31,078 nucleotides of DNA from Actinomortierella ambigua (Eukaryota; Mortierellomycota; Mortierellomycetes; Mortierellales; Mortierellaceae): assembly GCA_016098155.1 (NCBI GenBank), contig JAAAJB010000430.1:1-31078 (forward strand), given 5' to 3'. Position numbers and translations under genes: made by a program. Within the stretch, counting starts at the first letter, position 1. The number at the start of each line of letters is the position of its first letter. The notes under the pieces were generated by a model. It was not told where the DNA came from. It saw nothing but the letters and a program-made list of their open reading frames with translations, and made no database searches. Below, piece by piece: positions 30,687 through 31,078 of this stretch.

Positions 30687-31078
30687 TTTTGGGAAGCCTT
30701 GACTATTGAAAGTGAGAGTGCGTTTGAGGATTCGGTGAGCCAACAAGAAAGGGTCGAAGATATTGATAGCAAAGCCAACCGTATTCGATTTATTGAACTT
30801 ACTGGTGGATGGTCTTTGGATGGTAGGTTTGTGTGGGGGGTGCAGTGGTGGATTTAGACGGAGGATATGATCTGTAGGTGTCGGTGGTTTTATACGAAAG
30901 GGAGCCGCTAAAGGGGTAGCACCAGGATTGTTGCCCTTGGAGTCGAAAGGAAATCAGGATTGAGTAACAGCCTGTCTCGCCATCCACTCCCAGCGCTTTT
31001 TATCGGTTAAAGGCAAGGTTCTCGTGGTTAACTCACTGGCTCTCTCCAAGCTTTGGCACCTCCTTTGGATTGTCCACC
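30687..31078 (-). promoter_or_regulatory. Upstream region of the secreted four-cysteine gene, to the window edge
   Basis: The minus strand shows TATAAA at 30894-30889 (cgTATAAAacc) and a possible leader-intron donor (accaGTAAGTTC) near 30805-30810. No further gene is visible before the window ends. Confidence 0.45.

Overview
The window reads as nuclear DNA of a filamentous fungus, most likely of the early-diverging Mucoromycota/Mortierellomycota type. That placement is inferred from style, not from a database match: short GT-AG introns (mostly 60-190 bp), codon-disciplined exons, long Gln/Ser/Pro/His low-complexity tracts, abundant CT/GT/TA microsatellites, and the gene families present. I see no rRNA, tRNA, CRISPR array, transposase or bacterial-type operon.

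Layout, left to right. A four-exon pfkB-family ribokinase (397-1844, +) is preceded by a 14-codon upstream ORF. SEC31, the outer COPII coat subunit (2655-7612, +), has five exons. Positions 7838-10152 hold a tandem duplication of about 1.1 kb. Each copy carries a complete small secreted-peptide gene on the minus strand (8462-8623 and 9585-9767), with its own TATA box and AATAAA. Then come a large alpha-arrestin (10838-13390, -), a long non-coding stretch, and mitochondrial seryl-tRNA synthetase (15941-17998, +). That gene lies tail-to-tail with the three-exon translation factor eIF2D/Tma64 (18080-20351, -). After a CT/GA-rich 1.8-kb spacer comes a 977-aa protein with a likely N-myristoylation site, a long disordered region and a C-terminal SAM-methyltransferase domain (22123-25868, +). 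RNA polymerase I subunit RPA12 (26324-27129, -) and mitochondrial ClpP protease (27398-28683, +) are head-to-head over 268 bp. The right end holds a decayed cytochrome P450 (about 28845-29556) and a small secreted four-cysteine protein (30363-30686, -).

Most genes are housekeeping: vesicle coat, transporter traffic, mitochondrial translation and proteolysis, rRNA transcription, translation initiation. The accessory material sits in two patches, 7.8-10.2 kb and 28.8-31 kb. The most interesting signal is the tandem peptide pair. Promoter, 5' leader, signal peptide and 3' region are nearly identical between copies, but the mature peptides have diverged almost beyond alignment.

All splice sites below were chosen by eye from GT/AG consensus, reading-frame continuity and remembered family motifs. 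No alignment or RNA data were available.
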